Shown: positions 45,418-54,611 of the stretch, piece after piece
Numbering within the stretch: the first letter of the stretch is position 1
Layout of the letters: each line of letters starts with the position of its first letter
Origin: an uncultured Bacilli bacterium
Lineage (GTDB): Bacteria; Bacillota_I; Bacilli_A; ML615J-28; CAG-313
Reading direction: 5' to 3'
Assembly: GCA_934140285.1 (NCBI GenBank)
Contig: CAKPBI010000003.1
Span: 130,588 to 194,587 of the forward strand
Length of the DNA: 64,000 bases
The notes under the pieces: model-generated
What the model was told of the DNA's origin: nothing
The model's input: only the letters and a program-made list of their open reading frames with translations
The model's database searches: none
Position numbers and translations under genes: made by a program

Positions 45418-45431
45418 AAACTAAACAAAAT

Positions 45432-45464
45432 AAAAACGCTGGTATGATTCCAGCGTTTTCTTAT
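45432..45464. terminator. Bidirectional terminator
   Basis: AAAACGCTGG / CCAGCGTTTT stem with a 7-base loop between convergent genes. Confidence 0.88.
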
Positions 45465-45471
45465 TTTAAGA

Positions 45472-46641
45472 TTATACAGTTAAGTCACCATCATTAATTA
45501 AATGTAATTTTCTAAATAGTAAATCAACTAAAAATACTAAAACTCCAGGTAAAATGATTTGGAGTCCAAAAATTCCAATCCATGTTTGCCATGTATTTCC
45601 CATTGATGAGAAAGTACCAATTTGACCAACTAAACCGGCGGTTCCCATTCCTGCACTTGAGCCCATACAAATAAGTTTTAACCACATTGTTGAGACAGGA
45701 CCAAGTATGGCACTTACAATGATTGTAGGAAGCCAAATTATTGGCTTCTTTAAAATGTTTTTAAATTGTAACATTGAAGTACCAATACCAATAGAGATTA
45801 CCATTCCAATTGGATTATCTTTTCTTGATTGAACAGCAAAGCCAACCATCTGACATGAGCATCCAACAATTGCAGCTCCAGATGCAAGGATTAAACCTGA
45901 ATATTCTGGCATATTAATGGCTTCCGATAGTGGTACACTACCTAAATTAAATACCATTGCGGCAATGGCAGCACTAGAGATTGGAGCGGTTAATGCCATT
46001 CCCATTAATACTGCAACTACAGCTCCCATAATTAGTGGGACCGCATTAGTGCCATAGTTAACTAACCATTGAATTCCGTATGTAACGTAGATTAAAGGAT
46101 AACGTACAAGCATTGAAAAGATAGTACCAACAATAATTCCAAATAGAGGAATGATTAAAATATCAACTGGGGTTTTCTTTCTAAATACAAGTTTCATTAG
46201 TACCGCAACAATAATACAAACAATGTATACGGTTAAAGGGTCACCAACTTTGATGGCATCAGAATAAACATTAGCGGTTACAAACTTTGTGGATAGAGAA
46301 AAGTATGCGGCTATTTCTCCAACACCGCCAATAACAATTGTATCAAGAGGATTAAGCTTAAGGGTTAAGGCAATACCAACGCCAATTCCCGCTCCCGTTA
46401 AAACTTGAAGAACAAACGATGCTCCCGATTTTCCATCACCTAAGGCTTTACCAATCAACTGACAAACCCCGTTATTACCTTTTAAGAATAATTGTCCAAT
46501 AGTCGCAATAATAGTTCCGATAATAAGGGTTGCGAAAAGCCCATAGGCCATACCATTTAATGTAGTAATAAAGAAATTTAAAACTTTGTTTTCTTTTCTT
46601 GGCTTTTCCATATTTATATTTTCTTTTTCATCCATATTCAT
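45472..46641 (-). CDS. PTS IIC-like membrane protein, PfoR family
   Basis: 389 residues with about ten transmembrane helices. Segments such as LTGAGIGVGIALTLKLNPLDTIVIGGVGE (seen as consecutive pieces) and MGMALTAPISSAAIAAMVFN match the PfoR/PTS_EIIC_2 family, named after the Clostridium perfringens theta-toxin regulator but built as a sugar-permease-like IIC protein. The substrate is unknown and no IIA/IIB genes are nearby. AAGGAAG lies just before ATG 46641; the second ATG at 46635 has better spacing and may be the true start. Confidence 0.85.
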   Translation of the reverse strand: MNMDEKENINMEKPRKENKVLNFFITTLNGMAYGLFATLIIGTIIATIGQLFLKGNNGVCQLIGKALGDGKSGASFVLQVLTGAGIGVGIALTLKLNPLDTIVIGGVGEIAAYFSLSTKFVTANVYSDAIKVGDPLTVYIVCIIVAVLMKLVFRKKTPVDILIIPLFGIIVGTIFSMLVRYPLIYVTYGIQWLVNYGTNAVPLIMGAVVAVLMGMALTAPISSAAIAAMVFNLGSVPLSEAINMPEYSGLILASGAAIVGCSCQMVGFAVQSRKDNPIGMVISIGIGTSMLQFKNILKKPIIWLPTIIVSAILGPVSTMWLKLICMGSSAGMGTAGLVGQIGTFSSMGNTWQTWIGIFGLQIILPGVLVFLVDLLFRKLHLINDGDLTV

Positions 46642-46836
46642 AACTTCCTTTTTTACATAGTCAACATATTATACCAAAATTAATAAAAAAAATCTATATT
46701 AGTGATTTTAAATAAGTAAACTAATAATATTTTATTTGTTAAAAATGATAAGTTGTGATATAATAAACATAAGCATTCAAGTAATATGATAATAAAAAGT
46801 AATAAATTAAAATCGTAAAAAAGCAGGAAAATCAAC

Positions 46837-48234
46837 ATGACTCAGACAGAACAATTAGAAAAAGGAAGAATTCTTCCTTTAGTATTTAAATTAACAATAC
46901 CTGCAGTTATTGCTCAATTAATAACTTTCCTTTATAATATTGTCGATAGAATGTATGTCGCAAAAATTGAAGGACACGGAATGGAGGCTTTAGCTGCTCT
47001 TGGTGTTGTATTGCCCATAACATTAATAATGACAGCTTTCGCAAATCTTATTGGTCTTGGTGGATCTCCAAGAGCAAGCATGAAATTAGGAGAAAAAAAT
47101 ATTGAAGAAGCAAATAATATTTTCAATACTTCTTTTGTTCTATTATTTTTAATCGGTATTATCTTATGCATTATTCCTATATGCCTTGCTGAAGAGATAG
47201 TAACAATATTTGGATGTCCCCCATCATCAATTGCTTTTGCGACATCTTATTTAAAAATCTATGCGATTGGAGCCTTGTTTCTAACTTTATCCCAAGGATT
47301 AAATCCTTTTATAACAGCTCAAGGTTACTCTATTACGGCGATGCTTTCAACCTTGATTGGAGCAGTTATTAATATTGTACTTGACCCAATTTTTATTTTT
47401 ACTCTTAATATGGGAGTAGACGGGGCTGCTCTCGCAACAATCATTTCTCAACTTATATCGTTTATTTGGATTGTTTTATTTTTTACATCTAAAAAAAGTA
47501 TCTTCAAATTTAATATTAAACAAATGAAATTAAATGGAAAAAGAATTTTTAGTATTCTATCTTTAGGGTTCTCTCCATTTATTATGACCATTACAGAATG
47601 TGCAATTCAAATTGTTTTTAACATTAACCTCAATGCTTCAACCCTTGGAGATAAAGACTACACTGCAGCTTTAACCATAATGCTTAGTGCCTTACAGTTA
47701 ATATCACTCCCTTTAAATGGATTAGGATATGGTATGCAACCATTTATTAGCTATAACTATGGTATGGGAAATGCTAAAAGATTAATAGAAGGAGTTAAAA
47801 CGGTAACCATAATTGCCTTTGTTTTCGCAATTCTAACTTGGTCACTTTCCCTTTTATTTCCTGAAATATATGCATATATGTTTAACGCAAGCCCAAGTGT
47901 TACTAAAATTGTCAAATCTTATTGTCCATTCTTTTTGATGGGGTCAATTATGTTCTTTGTTCAAATGACACTTCAAAATATTAATGTTGCCTTAGGACAA
48001 GCAGCGTCAGCGTTAATTCTTGCAGTAAATAGAAAAGTGATAATCTTAATCCCGCTTTGTTTCATCTTAACTCATTTTTTAGGATTTAAAGGAGTTTACA
48101 TGTCAGAAGGCATTGCGGATCTAGTAGCTGGAGCGATTACAACCATTGTAATATTTACCACTTTTCCTAAAGTATTTAAGAAAAGAGAACTAGAAGTACA
48201 AAAACAAAATGGAGGTGTAATTAATGAATTATAA
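46837..48234 (+). CDS. MATE-family multidrug efflux transporter
   Basis: 465 residues with 12 predicted transmembrane helices. MATE landmarks: LVFKLTIPAVIAQLITFLYN at the start, NIVDRMYVAKI, and the second-half repeat GLGYGMQPFISYNYGMGNAKR. It exports drugs or metabolites against Na+ or H+. It overlaps the next gene by 11 bases, so that small membrane protein is likely co-expressed. Confidence 0.95.
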   Translation: MTQTEQLEKGRILPLVFKLTIPAVIAQLITFLYNIVDRMYVAKIEGHGMEALAALGVVLPITLIMTAFANLIGLGGSPRASMKLGEKNIEEANNIFNTSFVLLFLIGIILCIIPICLAEEIVTIFGCPPSSIAFATSYLKIYAIGALFLTLSQGLNPFITAQGYSITAMLSTLIGAVINIVLDPIFIFTLNMGVDGAALATIISQLISFIWIVLFFTSKKSIFKFNIKQMKLNGKRIFSILSLGFSPFIMTITECAIQIVFNINLNASTLGDKDYTAALTIMLSALQLISLPLNGLGYGMQPFISYNYGMGNAKRLIEGVKTVTIIAFVFAILTWSLSLLFPEIYAYMFNASPSVTKIVKSYCPFFLMGSIMFFVQMTLQNINVALGQAASALILAVNRKVIILIPLCFILTHFLGFKGVYMSEGIADLVAGAITTIVIFTTFPKVFKKRELEVQKQNGGVINEL

Positions 48235-48754
48235 AATTTCTTTTCACAAAAACTATAGAGGACAAACCACTGATGTTTGGTATAATAAATTTAAAACATT
48301 AACCTTTGGTCTTTTGGTCTTTTTCATCTTTTTTATTTTAGGTGTTTATCTATCATTTATTGATTACAATAGAGTTATAACAAGAAGTAGTAAATTCTGG
48401 GGTTATATTTGTTTTGTTATATCGATAATTAGTTTATTCTTAAGTCCTTTTCTTGCTTTATTTAAAAAAGTTAACAAAGGTTTTATTGAAATGATATCTT
48501 TTACTTTTATGAAAGAAGAAGATAGTGATGAATGGAAATGTTTAGTGGAAGGACCTAAAAGAAAAGAATATTTTAAGGAAGAATATAATATAAATATGAT
48601 AACTAAAAATAAAAGATACTTTGTCATAAGTATGATTGGAGGAGATACTTATTATATCCCTTCAAGAGTCTTAAATGAACATGAAACAGACTTCTTAAGA
48701 AATACATTACAAGAAATAAAAGAAAAAAGAACGATAAAAACTAATAATAAATAA
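48224..48754 (+). CDS. Two-helix membrane protein coupled to the MATE gene
   Basis: 176 residues. Two transmembrane helices (~28-46 and ~60-82) are followed by a ~95-residue cytoplasmic part with a PH- or YcxB-like feel (WKCLVEGPKRKEYFKEEYNI, YYIPSRVLNEHETDFLRNTL). The latter resembles the YcxB-like C-terminal domain pattern. GGAGGTG precedes the start within the MATE gene. Function unknown. Confidence 0.68.
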   Translation: MNYKISFHKNYRGQTTDVWYNKFKTLTFGLLVFFIFFILGVYLSFIDYNRVITRSSKFWGYICFVISIISLFLSPFLALFKKVNKGFIEMISFTFMKEEDSDEWKCLVEGPKRKEYFKEEYNINMITKNKRYFVISMIGGDTYYIPSRVLNEHETDFLRNTLQEIKEKRTIKTNNK

Positions 48755-48823
48755 TTATATACTTGTAATCAAAACTTAAGTATGATATAATTATAAATGA
48801 ATTAAAATTAGGGAGGAAGAAAA

Positions 48824-49267
48824 ATGAATTATTGTCGTAAATGTGGACTTGAACTAAAACAAGATGATAGTTTCTGTCCAAACTGTGGTACTGACCTTAC
48901 CGAAAATGAAGAAAGAAAATTTAAAGAAGCTGAAGTTTCTGAAATGTCAAAAGAGGAGAAAAACAGAAAAGCTTGGATACCACTTACACTGGGAATCCTT
49001 GCATTGATTAACACAATACTTTATGTTGTAATGATAGTTACTGAGCGTAGTAATCGTTGTTGTGTTGTAGATCGAGGAATTACCTATCTAATACTTATTA
49101 ATGTGCTATGTGGTGTGGGACTCTCATATTTATTTTCAATTATTACAGGAATTAAATATTTAAAGCATAATGGTGTTTTATCCAAAATATCTTTAATAGG
49201 ATTAATATTAGGATCAGTTGCTACGCTTACAATGATGTTATTAGTTTTATTTATATACTTTGTATAA
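48824..49267 (+). CDS. Zinc-ribbon membrane protein
   Basis: 147 residues. The N-terminal double zinc ribbon YCRKCGLELKQDDSFCPNCG (two CxxC) is followed by a charged linker and three hydrophobic segments. The layout is common in Firmicutes membrane proteins that are poorly characterised. The ribosome binding site is GGGAGGAAG. The next gene is a smaller paralog 23 bases downstream. Confidence 0.78.
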   Translation: MNYCRKCGLELKQDDSFCPNCGTDLTENEERKFKEAEVSEMSKEEKNRKAWIPLTLGILALINTILYVVMIVTERSNRCCVVDRGITYLILINVLCGVGLSYLFSIITGIKYLKHNGVLSKISLIGLILGSVATLTMMLLVLFIYFV

Positions 49268-49290
49268 AAACTAAAGAAAGGAAGAAAAAA

Positions 49291-49629
49291 ATGAAATATT
49301 GTAAAAATTGTGGTCAAGAATTACCAGAAGAAGCAGATTTTTGTTCAAACTGTGGTGCGCAATGCTATTACAAAGTTGAACCAACTCATCAACCTCAATC
49401 AAATGCTAATGAAGGTTCAACATTAAAAACTTTAGCCTTAGTATTTATGATTATTGCAACAGTTATTTCAGGATTTGCGATTATACCGCTTTGTTGGTGT
49501 ATTCCTATGACTGTTTATTATTCAAAAAGAATTAAAACTGGTGAACCTATAGATATAGGATTTAAAATTTGCACATTATTATTTGTTAGTACATTATCAG
49601 GAATCTTAATGCTTGTTGATAATAAATAA
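49291..49629 (+). CDS. Zinc-ribbon membrane protein, paralog
   Basis: 112 residues: YCKNCGQELPEEADFCSNCG zinc ribbon, a short linker, then two hydrophobic helices (LALVFMIIATVISGFAIIPL and IGFKICTLLFVSTLSGILML). Same architecture as the protein upstream and in one operon with it. Confidence 0.78.
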   Translation: MKYCKNCGQELPEEADFCSNCGAQCYYKVEPTHQPQSNANEGSTLKTLALVFMIIATVISGFAIIPLCWCIPMTVYYSKRIKTGEPIDIGFKICTLLFVSTLSGILMLVDNK

Positions 49630-49632
49630 TAA

Positions 49633-49746
49633 GTTAAGCATTGGCTTGCTCCTACATACAATAGTTGGTTTTTCCATCTTGCTGTTGAAGTACCAGATAT
49701 TGAAGCATCAAATACTAGGTGGGAACCAGTGATAGATAAAGAATAG
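49633..49746 (+). pseudogene. Short unidentified coding remnant
   Basis: A 37-codon open frame without a start (VKHWLAPTYNSWFFHLAVEV then PDIEASNTRWEPVIDKE) ending in TAG. Its composition (three Trp, Pro, His) is protein-like and unlike the AT-rich spacer around it, so it may be the tail of a deleted gene. I do not recognise the family; it may be chance. Confidence 0.3.
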
Positions 49747-49775
49747 CAAAAATTAAAATAATTTTGTAAATACTA

Positions 49776-49804
49776 TTGATTTTAATAAACGTTAGTGCTA
49801 TAAT
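49776..49804 (+). promoter_or_regulatory. Promoter of gpmA
   Basis: TTGATT, 17 bases, TATAAT, about 100 bases ahead of the gpmA start. The leader between them contains an ACATC / GATGT pairing and a GTTAG / CTAAC hairpin of unknown meaning. Confidence 0.6.
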
Positions 49805-49904
49805 ATTAAGTGTAGTGAACATCTAATATTATGGCACTAAAATTTTAGAAAAGATGTCTTTTCTTTAAACAATATAGTTAGCAATAACTAACAGAAGAGG
49901 TAAT

Positions 49905-50657
49905 ATGGCAAACAAAACATTAGTATTAATAAGACATGGTGAAAGTGTATGGAATAAAGCTAATTTATTCACAGGTTGGACAGATGTAGATCTTTCAGAA
50001 AATGGTAAAAAAGAAGCAGATCTTGCTGGTAAAACCTTAAAAGAAAATGGATATGATTTTGATATTTGTTATACATCATATCTAAAACGTGCAATCCACA
50101 CTTTAAATCATGTACTTGAAGCACTAGATTTAGAGTATTTACCAGTCATCAAAAACTGGCGATTAAATGAAAGGCACTATGGAGCTTTACAAGGATTAAA
50201 CAAGAGTGAAACGGCTGAAAAGTATGGGGAAGAGCAAGTAAAAATATGGCGTCGTTCCTTCGATGTTCGTCCTCCTGTATTAGAAAAAACAGATGAGCGT
50301 GCACCAATTAATCAAAAAATGTATAGCAAAGAAAATCAAGATGAACTTCCACTTACAGAAAGTTTGAAAGATACGATTAAAAGAGTAGTTCCATACTATG
50401 AAAATGAAATAAAACCACATCTTGAAAATAATGAAAAAGTCTTAATTGTCGCTCATGGCAACTCATTAAGAGCACTAGTAATGTACTTAGAACACCTAAC
50501 AAAAGAAGAAATTATCGGTCTAAACATTCCCACTGGTATTCCTCTAGTTATAGAATTTGATGATAATTTCAATGTTGTAAAAAAGGAATTCTTAGGTGAT
50601 CAGTCTTTAATTGCAGCTAAAATGAATCAAGTCGCAAATCAAGGTAAAGCTCACTAA
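49905..50657 (+). CDS. gpmA: 2,3-bisphosphoglycerate-dependent phosphoglycerate mutase
   Basis: 250 residues, the normal length. Catalytic LIRHGESVWN with His11, ERHYGALQG (Glu89, Arg90, His91, Tyr92), and the second histidine His184 in IVAHGNSLRA. It interconverts 3- and 2-phosphoglycerate in glycolysis, in the cytoplasm. Own promoter and a strong terminator; single-gene unit. The ribosome binding site is AGAGG. Confidence 0.98.
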   Translation: MANKTLVLIRHGESVWNKANLFTGWTDVDLSENGKKEADLAGKTLKENGYDFDICYTSYLKRAIHTLNHVLEALDLEYLPVIKNWRLNERHYGALQGLNKSETAEKYGEEQVKIWRRSFDVRPPVLEKTDERAPINQKMYSKENQDELPLTESLKDTIKRVVPYYENEIKPHLENNEKVLIVAHGNSLRALVMYLEHLTKEEIIGLNIPTGIPLVIEFDDNFNVVKKEFLGDQSLIAAKMNQVANQGKAH

Positions 50658-50663
50658 CAAATA

Positions 50664-50713
50664 AAAAAAGATATACTAACAATGAATAAAAAATCGGTTA
50701 GTGTATCTTTTTT
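50664..50713 (+). terminator. Strong rho-independent terminator
   Basis: 17-bp stem AAAAAAGATATACTAAC / GTTAGTGTATCTTTTTT (one G-T mismatch pair), ending in T6. Confidence 0.9.
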
Positions 50714-50826
50714 AACTTTACTTTTTTCTTCAAATATGATAAAATAAATATATAAAAATTAATTATATTTTTAAAATTATAATCAACAAATAGGAAAAAA
50801 TTAAGTAACAAAGAAAGGAAAAAACA

Positions 50827-51534
50827 ATGAAAAAGGCAATAAATATCATAAAATCTATTCCTTGGTATGGCTGGGTTTTATCAATTGGATTATTTTTACT
50901 TCAGTATTTTTTATATTTACTTGCCCCTATAATATCCAATGCTTTAGGTCTAACTCCACTTTGTCCTAAAATTGATAAACTAGATAACTTAATACCACAA
51001 GTTAAAATATTTGTGATACCTTATGTTTTCTCATATGTCTTTTGGATTTGTGGAAACCTTGCAATATCAATTACCTCCAAAGACAATTTCATAAACTATA
51101 TTATAAGTTTAGTCTTTGCTTATTTAATAGGTTTTCTAATTTTTATCTTTTTCCCTACTTATATTTCAAGAGTAGATGAAGGTTTATATAAAACCCTAGG
51201 TAATGATTTATTATCAAATATTCTTAAAATAGTTTATGATAATGATGGTAAAGAAGTAGGACTAAATTTATTTCCTAGTTACCACTGCTTAATTAGTACT
51301 TATTGTTATTTAGGAATTAGAAAGCAAAAAAACATAAATAAAAAATTTAAAATTTATACAATTATTATGACAGCATTAATCTGTTTATCAACACTTTTTA
51401 CTAAACAACATTATTTTCTAGATATGATTTGTGGTATTTCCATTAGTATCTTTACATATTCTATTGTAAAACTAATAAATCCAGCAAATAAATTAATTGA
51501 AAAAACAAACCAAGAAATGAAAGGAACATTATGA
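50827..51534 (+). CDS. PAP2-superfamily membrane phosphatase-like protein
   Basis: 235 residues with about six transmembrane helices. PAP2 signature pieces: LFPSYHCLISTYCYLG (PSxH) and TKQHYFLDMICGI (the final histidine in a HxxxD motif). Such proteins remove phosphate from lipids such as phosphatidic acid or undecaprenyl diphosphate, or transfer head groups. It overlaps the hydrolase gene by ATGA. AAAGGAAAAAA precedes the start. Confidence 0.82.
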   Translation: MKKAINIIKSIPWYGWVLSIGLFLLQYFLYLLAPIISNALGLTPLCPKIDKLDNLIPQVKIFVIPYVFSYVFWICGNLAISITSKDNFINYIISLVFAYLIGFLIFIFFPTYISRVDEGLYKTLGNDLLSNILKIVYDNDGKEVGLNLFPSYHCLISTYCYLGIRKQKNINKKFKIYTIIMTALICLSTLFTKQHYFLDMICGISISIFTYSIVKLINPANKLIEKTNQEMKGTL

Positions 51535-52400
51535 TTTACTATTATAAGAAAAACCGTAATATTCAAGATAGATTAGTTGATGGTCTTCTATTTGGCGAAA
51601 AAGTCTTAGGAAAAAAAGTATTCAATAAAGACGGGTCTCCTTCTAAATTCTACCTAAAACAAGGTAAAAACTATGAAATAGATTCAAAACTAAAAGAATT
51701 ATTTAATTTGTCAGAAATTGATAAAAATATTTACCTAATGGATTCAGGAAAACCAGGTAAAGTAATTATCTATGTTCATGGAGGGGCGTATTGGTTACAA
51801 CCATTATTTTTCCATTACCGAATGATTCATAATATTATCAAAGAAACTGGTGGTGTATGTATAATTCCCATTTATCCTAAAGCTCCTTATGCTACATATA
51901 AAGATGTTTATGCTTTTATTGAACCTATCTTAGATAAATATGTAAAAATGGTAGGACTTGAAAATATCATTTTAATGGGAGATTCAGCTGGTGGTGGTTT
52001 TATCATTTCTTTAGGAATGAAACTAGAAAATGAAAACAAAGATGCTCCAAAGATTATCGCAATCTCACCATGGCTTAATCTTAATTGTACAAATAATGTT
52101 TATGATCCAATGTTAAAAGCGGATGTTTTAACTAAGCAAGGAAAGATATATGCGGATAATCTTCCCCTAGATAGTCCTTTGATTTCTCCATTGTTTGGTG
52201 ATGCAAGTAAACTAAAAGATGTAATGATAATAACAGGTACTCATGATATACTATCCAAAGATGCAATTGCTTTTGAAAAGAAAAATCCTCAAGTTAATGT
52301 TTATGTCTATCCTAAAAGAAATCACGATTTCCCTCTATACCCAATAGGTAGTGGATCAACTGATGCAATAGAAAAAATAATAAATAAAATAAAAGAATAA
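51531..52400 (+). CDS. Alpha/beta hydrolase, HSL/esterase type
   Basis: 289 residues. Oxyanion-hole motif HGGAYW at 83-88, nucleophile Ser152 in GDSAGGG, acid Asp239 in GTHDIL and His265 in KRNHDFPL: a complete triad of the hormone-sensitive-lipase-like group. Likely an acyl-ester or lipid esterase in the cytoplasm. It is translationally coupled to the PAP2 protein, which suggests work on related lipid substrates. Confidence 0.88.
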   Translation: MIYYYKKNRNIQDRLVDGLLFGEKVLGKKVFNKDGSPSKFYLKQGKNYEIDSKLKELFNLSEIDKNIYLMDSGKPGKVIIYVHGGAYWLQPLFFHYRMIHNIIKETGGVCIIPIYPKAPYATYKDVYAFIEPILDKYVKMVGLENIILMGDSAGGGFIISLGMKLENENKDAPKIIAISPWLNLNCTNNVYDPMLKADVLTKQGKIYADNLPLDSPLISPLFGDASKLKDVMIITGTHDILSKDAIAFEKKNPQVNVYVYPKRNHDFPLYPIGSGSTDAIEKIINKIKE

Positions 52401-52413
52401 ATGAGGTGATTAT

Positions 52414-52932
52414 ATGAATGAAACTTTAAACACCCTTCTTACAAGAAGAAGCATTAGAAAATTTAAACCTGAAATGGTAGATGAAAGTATTCTTGATGAA
52501 ATAATGAAAGCAGGAACTTTCGCTCCAACTGGAATGGGAAAACAAAGTCCAATTATTATTTGTATTAAAGATCCAGAACTTCTTGATGAGATAAGAAAAG
52601 AAAACGCAAAAATAATGAATAGAGTAGGAGTAGATCCTTTTTATGGAGCTCCAGTCATCATCATGGTTATTGCTTTAAATGTACCAACTGCCGTATATGA
52701 TGGTAGTTGTGTTATTGACAACATCATGAATGCAGCTTGGTCACTTGGCGTTGGCTCATGTTGGATTCACCGTGCCAAAGAAGAAATGGAATCTCCATTT
52801 GGTAAAAAACTTCTAGAAAAACTAAATCTAGAAGGTGACTACATTGGCATTGGTCATGTGGCTTTAGGGTACATTGAAGGTGATGTTCCAAATCCAAAGC
52901 CAAGAAAAGAAAATTGGATATACAAATTATAA
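52414..52932 (+). CDS. Nitroreductase-family protein
   Basis: 172 residues. LLTRRSIRKFKPEMVDE (FMN phosphate contacts), AGTFAPTGMGKQSPI, WSLGVGSCWIHRAKEE and GIGHVALGYIEG are nitroreductase landmarks. An FMN- and NAD(P)H-dependent dimer that reduces nitro, quinone or enone compounds; the substrate is unknown. It is third in the run with the PAP2 and esterase genes (13-base gap, GAGGTGAT site). Confidence 0.92.
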   Translation: MNETLNTLLTRRSIRKFKPEMVDESILDEIMKAGTFAPTGMGKQSPIIICIKDPELLDEIRKENAKIMNRVGVDPFYGAPVIIMVIALNVPTAVYDGSCVIDNIMNAAWSLGVGSCWIHRAKEEMESPFGKKLLEKLNLEGDYIGIGHVALGYIEGDVPNPKPRKENWIYKL

Positions 52933-52939
52933 TTAAAGA

Positions 52940-52972
52940 AAAAGGTACCATTTCACAAGAAATGATACCTTA
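52940..52972. terminator. Bidirectional terminator
   Basis: AAGGTACCATTT / AAATGATACCTT stem with a 6-base loop between the nitroreductase (+) and TetR (-) genes. Confidence 0.82.
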
Positions 52973-52974
52973 TT

Positions 52975-53541
52975 TTAGAATCTTTTTTGTTGAAAACTTC
53001 TAATCCAATCTTTAGTATAAAGATATAACTCTTCAAGAGTAATCGTTGTATAATCGCGACAATACTTAACATATTCACAAATCAATCCTTCAATGAAGAT
53101 GGTTATTTCAACATTCATATGTGTCTTATTCTTTATAAGAGGATCATTATTACAAATCTCTAAAATCTTGTTAATCGCAAGAGTTGTAAGTCTTCTTGTT
53201 GAAAAAATAAAATCATTAGATTTACAAAGTAAACGATAGTTGTAATTGTTATCATTAATAAAACTAAAGAATACTTCGATGAAGGCCTCAATAGAATTAG
53301 AATTAAGTAAAGTGGCATTATCAAAGAAATGAGAAATTAACTCATTTTCATAGTCTTCAGCAACTCCATAAATGTCATCATAATGAGAATAGAAAGTACC
53401 ACGACTAATGTCAGCGCGTTCACATAATTCTTTAACGGAAATATTGCTTAATTCTTTTTTTTCTGATAACATTTCAGCGAAAACATTTTTAATGAGAGTT
53501 CTTGTTTTAAAAGAAGAGTTATTTAAGTTCTTAGCTTTCAT
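52975..53541 (-). CDS. TetR-family transcriptional regulator
   Basis: 188 residues. The N-terminal TetR helix-turn-helix is ISVKELCERADISRGTFYSH (residues ~33-52), followed by a helical ligand domain. It is divergent from a three-gene ABC efflux operon, which it probably represses until an inducer binds. ATG 53541 is chosen because AGGGG lies ahead at proper spacing; an in-frame TTG upstream is less likely. Confidence 0.92.
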   Translation of the reverse strand: MKAKNLNNSSFKTRTLIKNVFAEMLSEKKELSNISVKELCERADISRGTFYSHYDDIYGVAEDYENELISHFFDNATLLNSNSIEAFIEVFFSFINDNNYNYRLLCKSNDFIFSTRRLTTLAINKILEICNNDPLIKNKTHMNVEITIFIEGLICEYVKYCRDYTTITLEELYLYTKDWIRSFQQKRF

Positions 53542-53614
53542 GTACAAATCCCCTAACAGTGTTCACATTTAGACAGCAAAAACTGTTGTGTCCTTTCTTT
53601 TTCTTATCAACAAT

Positions 53615-53643
53615 ATTATAATAGATGTAATTTTAAAAGTCAA
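53615..53643 (-). promoter_or_regulatory. Promoter of the tetR gene
   Basis: On the minus strand TTGACT, 17 bases, TATAAT. It sits between tetR and the ABC operon, so a repressor bound here would control both. An AACAGT (53555) / ACTGTT (53582) inverted pair nearby is a weak operator candidate. Confidence 0.6.
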
Positions 53644-53678
53644 CAAGGATAATAATTTTTTAAGAAGGAAGTGAAATA

Positions 53679-54611
53679 ATGCATATTATTGAAGTTCAAA
53701 ATTTAACAAAAGATTACGGTCATGGCCGTGGTGTATTTGATGTCAGCATCCATGTAGATAAAGGTGAAGTCTTTGGTTTTTTAGGACCTAATGGAGCTGG
53801 TAAATCTACTACCATCCGTCATTTAATGGGATTTTCCAAACCTGATAAAGGAAGTACAAAAATAGAGGGATATGAAACATTTAATAAGTACTATGAAATT
53901 TTAAATCATGTTGGTTACATTCCAGGTGAAATTGCTCTACCTCAAGGATTAACGGGATGGGAATTTTTAAGGATGATGCAAGACCTCCAAAAAATTCATG
54001 ATGAGAAACGTTTAAACTATTTGCTTGATTTATTCGAACTAAATGATATCATCTTAAAAGATGAAACCAAAAGAATGAGTCTTGGTATAAAAAGAAAACT
54101 AGCAATTGTTGCGGCATTCATGTCTGACCCTGATGTCTTGATTCTTGATGAACCAACCAGTGGGCTTGACCCCGTAATGCAAGAAGTGTTTGTTAAATTC
54201 ATTCATGAAGAAAAGAAACGTGGTAAAACCATTCTTTTATCAAGTCATATCTTTTCTGAAATTGATTCAACATGTGATAGAATTGCGATAATCAAGGATG
54301 GAAGAATTGTCTCGGAATTCATCGCTAATGACTTAAAACACGCAACAAGAAAATTCTATACCATTGAGTTTAACACAAATAATGACTTAACCGAATTCTT
54401 AGATAAAGTTAGAAGACTAAGCTCTTTTCAAATCTACAATGAAGAAGAAACAAAATGCTTTATTTCCATTGAAGATAAAGAACTTAACAATTTAATTGAT
54501 TTACTATCTGAATATGAAGTAAAAACATTCAGTAACAAACGTGAATCTCTAGAAGATTACTTTATGAAGTTCTATAAAGAAGATAGAGATTATGGAGGTG
54601 CCATAAAATGA
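53679..54611 (+). CDS. ABC transporter ATP-binding protein (efflux type)
   Basis: 310 residues. Walker A GPNGAGKSTT, a degenerate signature MSLGIKRKLAI, Walker B VLILDEPTSGLD, and H-loop LLSSHIFSEI. The C-terminal ~90 residues are the extension of drug/lantibiotic-type exporters. It overlaps the next ATPase gene by ATGA. With the second ATPase and the permease it forms an ABC-2 type exporter, probably for a drug or peptide, under TetR control. Confidence 0.93.
   Translation: MHIIEVQNLTKDYGHGRGVFDVSIHVDKGEVFGFLGPNGAGKSTTIRHLMGFSKPDKGSTKIEGYETFNKYYEILNHVGYIPGEIALPQGLTGWEFLRMMQDLQKIHDEKRLNYLLDLFELNDIILKDETKRMSLGIKRKLAIVAAFMSDPDVLILDEPTSGLDPVMQEVFVKFIHEEKKRGKTILLSSHIFSEIDSTCDRIAIIKDGRIVSEFIANDLKHATRKFYTIEFNTNNDLTEFLDKVRRLSSFQIYNEEETKCFISIEDKELNNLIDLLSEYEVKTFSNKRESLEDYFMKFYKEDRDYGGAIK

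Noticed and set aside
53555..53587. AACAGT / ACTGTT as the TetR operator
   Set aside because: Arms are only 6 bases with 21 bases between them, too weak to claim; noted only as a candidate next to the promoter.
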